Shown here: piece by piece, positions 60,882-64,000 of the stretch
Numbering within the stretch: position 1 is the stretch's first letter
Layout of the letters: each line of letters opens with the position of its first letter
Source: CAVVEQ01 sp963747315
GTDB taxonomy: Bacteria > Chloroflexota > Anaerolineae > Anaerolineales > Anaerolineaceae
Reading direction: 5' to 3'
Assembly: GCA_963747315.1 (NCBI GenBank)
Contig: CAVVEQ010000013.1
Location: forward strand, 682,001-746,000
Length of the DNA: 64,000 bases
The notes under the pieces: model-generated
What the model was told of the DNA's origin: nothing
Seen by the model: the letters and a program-made list of their open reading frames with translations, nothing else
Databases searched by the model: none
Position numbers and translations under genes: made by a program

Positions 60882-61526
60882 ATGGATTCTCAACCCAAAA
60901 AATATTCTCTTAGAGAAATACTCTTCCTGCCTGTCGGCTGCGCATTGCAGGCACCTTTTATCCCGGTGCTTATTATTCTTGGAACGATCATTTTCGCATC
61001 GTTTCTCGCGTATAAAACCTGGAATTTTGACCCATTCCACCTCTGGACTCGGAATTACCCGGATTACTCCCTCTCTGAAGATCTTTCGCTTATGAGGGAT
61101 CAGCGAGGAAACACCTGGAAAATTTCGTACGAGGGAAATCCGGAATCCACCTTCACTGGTATTGTCCGCCATATCTCCCCCGATGAAGAACCACTGGTGC
61201 CAATGCTCACCTACGATATCCTGGTAACAACCGGGGATTTCGCCGATCCTGCGAGGGTCCGCACGACAACGGTGAATCACATGTTTACCTGGCAGGGTTT
61301 GGGAGCCTTCGAACCGCAGGGAAAAATTAACCTGTTGCATACCGTTGCCAGTGATAAAAAGGTATTTAATAGGTTACGCGATATCCAGAATGGGGATACC
61401 GTGCAAATTAGCGGTATCGAAATCTATAAAATCGACGCTTTTGATCCGAAGGGAACCTCTCTGGGTTACTGGATGGATCAGGGTTGCAATACCATCCTGG
61501 TTACTGAGGTTGAAATCCAGGATTAG
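60882..61526 (+). CDS. Single-TM protein of unknown function
   Basis: The protein of 214 residues (ATG 60882; a TTG three codons earlier is possible) has one N-terminal membrane helix at about residues 12-40 and a soluble external region. Segments include FTGIVRHISPDEEPLVPMLTY, HMFTWQGLGAFEPQGK and VQISGIEIYKIDAFDPKG, suggesting a beta-rich domain. No known family was recognised. It is divergent from glmS and convergent with the aldehyde oxidoreductase gene, two bases apart. Confidence 0.65.
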   Translation: MDSQPKKYSLREILFLPVGCALQAPFIPVLIILGTIIFASFLAYKTWNFDPFHLWTRNYPDYSLSEDLSLMRDQRGNTWKISYEGNPESTFTGIVRHISPDEEPLVPMLTYDILVTTGDFADPARVRTTTVNHMFTWQGLGAFEPQGKINLLHTVASDKKVFNRLRDIQNGDTVQISGIEIYKIDAFDPKGTSLGYWMDQGCNTILVTEVEIQD

Positions 61527-61528
61527 CG

Positions 61529-63704
61529 TTATCCTCCATGTCCGGATACTAAAGCCAAAACATCCGGGAAATCGATGCCCAATCTTTTCAGGGTTTCTTT
61601 GGTTGGTACTCCCTCATTCGTCCAACCGCGGCGCAGGTAAACCGCGTCAACCAGTTTCTGATAGCGATCCTCCCTGTAATCCCGGATGATCTTCATTTTT
61701 TCTTCCGTTGTAAGACCGCTAGGATCCCTGCCCAACTCAGCCTTGATCTGCTCGTCGTAACGCTCTGAACGCGATTCATACTCTTTCACCGTCGCTGGAC
61801 CCATGGCTCTGTACGGGGGAATATCAAACTCCCTGGTTCCATATCCCATCCTCAGATTGAACACCCGTTGAAATTGGTAAACCCTTTCAGATTGTTCCAG
61901 GATGCCTTCGATATCGATCTTCCTGCCAGTCACCCCTTCATGCAGCCAGCAGTAGTTCTCCACATGTTCGGGAACTTTGGCAGCCTGCACGCCTGTGTAT
62001 GATTTATTGCTCACCGGGATAATATCATTCCAGGGCAGTTTGCACAGCCCGTGTAAACTAAACCAGGTTCTCCAAACCGGGAAGTAGTAGAGTGCTTCGG
62101 CTTTATCTTCGAAAGTAGGTAACTGCTTGTGAACCATATCCATAAAGATCAACCAGGCTTCATCGTGCTGGGGACCCTTGGAAGCCAGTGCGTATCCGCC
62201 CTGCTGTGCCAGCGATTCCTTGGGCATGTATTCGGAGATTTCCATCCCCTTCACTTCCATGCCAATATCAGCAAGTACCTTGGGATCGGCACCAAACTTT
62301 TCGGCAAAGACCTTCTTCATGGACCGAACCCCCTGCCCTACAACAACTCCGAATCCCTTACCCCTAGCCATTTGATGAAGCAACTCCAACGCCACATCCT
62401 TGTTTCCCCAGGTTAATTCCATCCCGCCGGTTCGTTCCTGGTTCAGGATACCGTACTCATAGCATTCCATCGCAAAGGCGATCGAATTTCCGCACGATAT
62501 CGTATCAATCCCATAAGTATCACAATAGAAATTCAACTCTAGAACCGCCTGGGGATCGAAGATCGCACAGTTTGAACCCAAAGCTCCCAGGGTTTCATAT
62601 TCTGGACCATCAACAAAGACCCGTTGTCCCTGGTAGGGTCCAGTCTTCAAGTTCAAAATCCGTGATCCCGTGTGCACATGCGAGGGTGCAACCATACCAG
62701 CAGCCATCCGGACCTCTTCGGTCGTACTGCTGCTTCCATAAAGAACCACCGATCTGTGGCGCGCGCTGATCTGCCCCAAAACGGAAATTCTCTACCGGAA
62801 ATAGATCGAACTTGCTCATGATCTCAACCAGGTATGGTGTTCCGGTCCCACCCATGTCATTTTGCACAGCATCAAATTCAGAAATCTCAGCCTTGATCCT
62901 TCGCCCGGCATTATTTACCAGTTCCGGATTGGCAGAGCCGTTGCTGTTACCGGTCATGCCGGTAAATTTGACCAGGATCGCTTTTATCTTTTTATCCCGC
63001 AACACCCGGCCTGCACCTCCCCGGGCTGCCTGTTTATAGCGGACTTCCTTTTTCTTCGGATCGTAGTAACTGACATTCAGGCCGCAGATGGCAGCATGAT
63101 CGGCAGCCTGCCCGGCGCTGATAACGGATATCCCTCTCATCTCCTTTTCATCCCGGGCGTACATTTCGGTCAATTGCCTGTTTACGAGGTGTGTATCAAC
63201 TGCTTCCAACGGTGCTTCTTCGAGACGGATTGTGCCCTCGTCGCCGTCGATAACGATGATCACATCATTTTCCGCCTTTCCCTGGACCTCGAGTGCGTCG
63301 AAACCGGCAAATTTTAGATACGGTCCGAAATATCCGCCGGCGTTGGAGTCGATCACGCTGAATGTGGTCGGAGAGATCGTCACGACAGTGCACTTTCCAG
63401 TTCCCGGATATGAGGTGATCCCGCCGATGGGGCCGCCTGCAATGACCAGTTCATTCTCCGGATCATTCCATCGAGTCCCGTCCTTGATAGCGTTCCAAAG
63501 AAGCCAAAGACAAAAACCTCGTCCACCGGTAAAGATTTCTTTCATTTTTTCTGTAACAGGTTTTATCGCGATCTGGTTCGTTGATAGATTTATTTGGAGG
63601 GTTCGGTTCGCATAACCCTTTTCCACTGGTTTTTTCTCATAACTCATTTCAGCGAGAAGTTCATGAGCTGAGCGTGTTTCTTCTATCGAGAAAGTTAGAA
63701 TCAT
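61529..63704 (-). pseudogene. Tungsten-type aldehyde ferredoxin oxidoreductase, frameshifted
   Basis: The first frame has KGYANRTLQINLS, FTGGRGFCLWLL, GGPIGGITSYPGTGKCTVVT, SNAGGYFGPYLKFAGFDALEV and PDGCWYGCTLACAHG. The second has TGPYQGQRVFVDGPEYETLG, NCAIFDPQAV, TYGIDTISCGNSIAFAMECY and the MARGKGFG region. Removing one T of the TT at 62649-62650 joins them as ITDFEL-KTGPYQGQ; length 725 codons plus one base. Start ATG 63704 has CGGAGG upstream. The enzyme oxidises aldehydes to acids with ferredoxin; tungstopterin and a 4Fe-4S cluster are expected. The first Cys spacing is C-x3-C-x3-C. Confidence 0.87.
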
Positions 63705-63805
63705 CGACTGCCTCCGGGACGCTTGGAATCTTCCTATTATAACCAGTCGATCCAAAGGTACAGCATCTTCAGATTGTTGGAATGCTATAATCACCAAAGG
63801 TATCC

Positions 63806-64000
63806 ATGCTTGATCGATTTATTCCCGGGCAGGTCACAAACCCTGTTCAACGTGATAACTTCAAGAATGTTCTTCGGGATGGCCTGGCGGTTGGTTATGC
63901 CACCGCTGGGATACCATTCCTGGCTGTATTTCTAACCCGCCTTGGTGCAAGCAATTTCCAAGTCGGTTTGCTCACTTCCATGCCAGCCTTTACTGGCTTG
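63806..64000 (+). CDS. MFS-type transporter, N-terminal part (runs off window)
   Basis: The first 65 codons read MLDRFIPGQVTNPVQRDNF, then NVLRDGLAVGYATAGIPFLAVFL and TRLGASNFQVGLLTSMPAF, the first TM pair and loop of a major facilitator-type transporter. AAAGG lies five bases upstream and TATAAT at 63786-63791. The substrate cannot be judged from this part. Confidence 0.65.
   Translation, partial: MLDRFIPGQVTNPVQRDNFKNVLRDGLAVGYATAGIPFLAVFLTRLGASNFQVGLLTSMPAFTGL

Noticed and set aside
3775..63704. Programmed frameshifting as the cause of the split genes
   Set aside because: The eight sites share no slippery sequence, stop context or downstream structure, and one shift goes the other way. 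Sequence error is simpler.
1..64000. rRNA, tRNA, CRISPR or insertion sequences
   Set aside because: No repeat array, transposase frame or cloverleaf-like sequence was seen in the intergenic gaps, which are nearly all under 150 bases. A covariance search could still find a small RNA.

Overview
The window looks like a chromosomal segment of a Chloroflexota bacterium, most likely class Anaerolineae, with an anaerobic fermentative lifestyle. This rests on gene content only: a PPi-type phosphofructokinase, a ferredoxin-dependent 2-oxoacid oxidoreductase, a tungsten-type aldehyde oxidoreductase, many lineage-style GT-C membrane glycosyltransferases, and small conserved proteins I associate with that group. 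No rRNA, tRNA, CRISPR array, insertion sequence or prophage was seen. Coding density is high and most gaps are short.

Layout. 1-7.1 kb: pseudouridine synthase (partial), scpB, a G5/beta-propeller lipoprotein, UDP-xylose synthase-like epimerase, GtrA, a Mg-chelatase subunit I-like ATPase overlapping a UroD-family gene, rsmD and a Nudix hydrolase. 7.1-10.8 kb (minus): fructose-bisphosphate aldolase, PPi-type PFK and a soluble histidine kinase. 10.9-20.6 kb: six GT-C type membrane glycosyltransferases around a nitrilase-family hydrolase. 20.6-24.2 kb: acetyltransferase, SIS-domain sugar-phosphate protein and murA with a natural Cys-to-Asp active site. 24.2-30.3 kb (minus): one operon encoding a Ser/Thr kinase fused to an eight-repeat PQQ-type propeller, a PP2C phosphatase, a J-domain/VWA fusion, a zinc-ribbon/FHA protein, a 79-residue protein, a PhoB-type regulator and thioredoxin. 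30.5-39.6 kb: SH3 protein, a second kinase, rpe, rpmB, Asp23, a FakA-like gene, degV/FakB, recG, coaD and a SepIVA-like coiled coil; this resembles the Firmicutes prkC-rpe-rpmB-yloU-yloV-recG block. 39.6-48 kb: lon, folC, DUF503, a dehydrogenase, radical SAM/DUF2344 pair, SpoU methylase and an FmdB zinc ribbon. 48-55.4 kb: KDSR-like reductase, ornithine aminotransferase, pyruvate kinase, korAB and a GntR/FCD regulator. 55.5-60.8 kb (minus): operon glmS, a Cys-rich protein, ricT-like, PIG-L deacetylase, M20 amidohydrolase, preceded by a glmS ribozyme. 60.9-64 kb: a one-TM protein, an aldehyde ferredoxin oxidoreductase and the start of an MFS transporter.

Two features stand out. The glmS leader folds as a glmS self-cleaving ribozyme carrying two extra hairpins, so glucosamine-6-phosphate probably controls the amino-sugar operon. 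The 24-30 kb operon is a compact phospho-signalling module with an unusual J-domain/VWA effector and no secretion genes. A caution: eight otherwise well-conserved genes carry single-base frameshifts, each explainable by a one-base error in a short homopolymer or repeated-base position. I read these as probable sequence errors, not decay. Several genes appear leaderless, and two have strong Shine-Dalgarno sequences in front of CTG or ATT starts.
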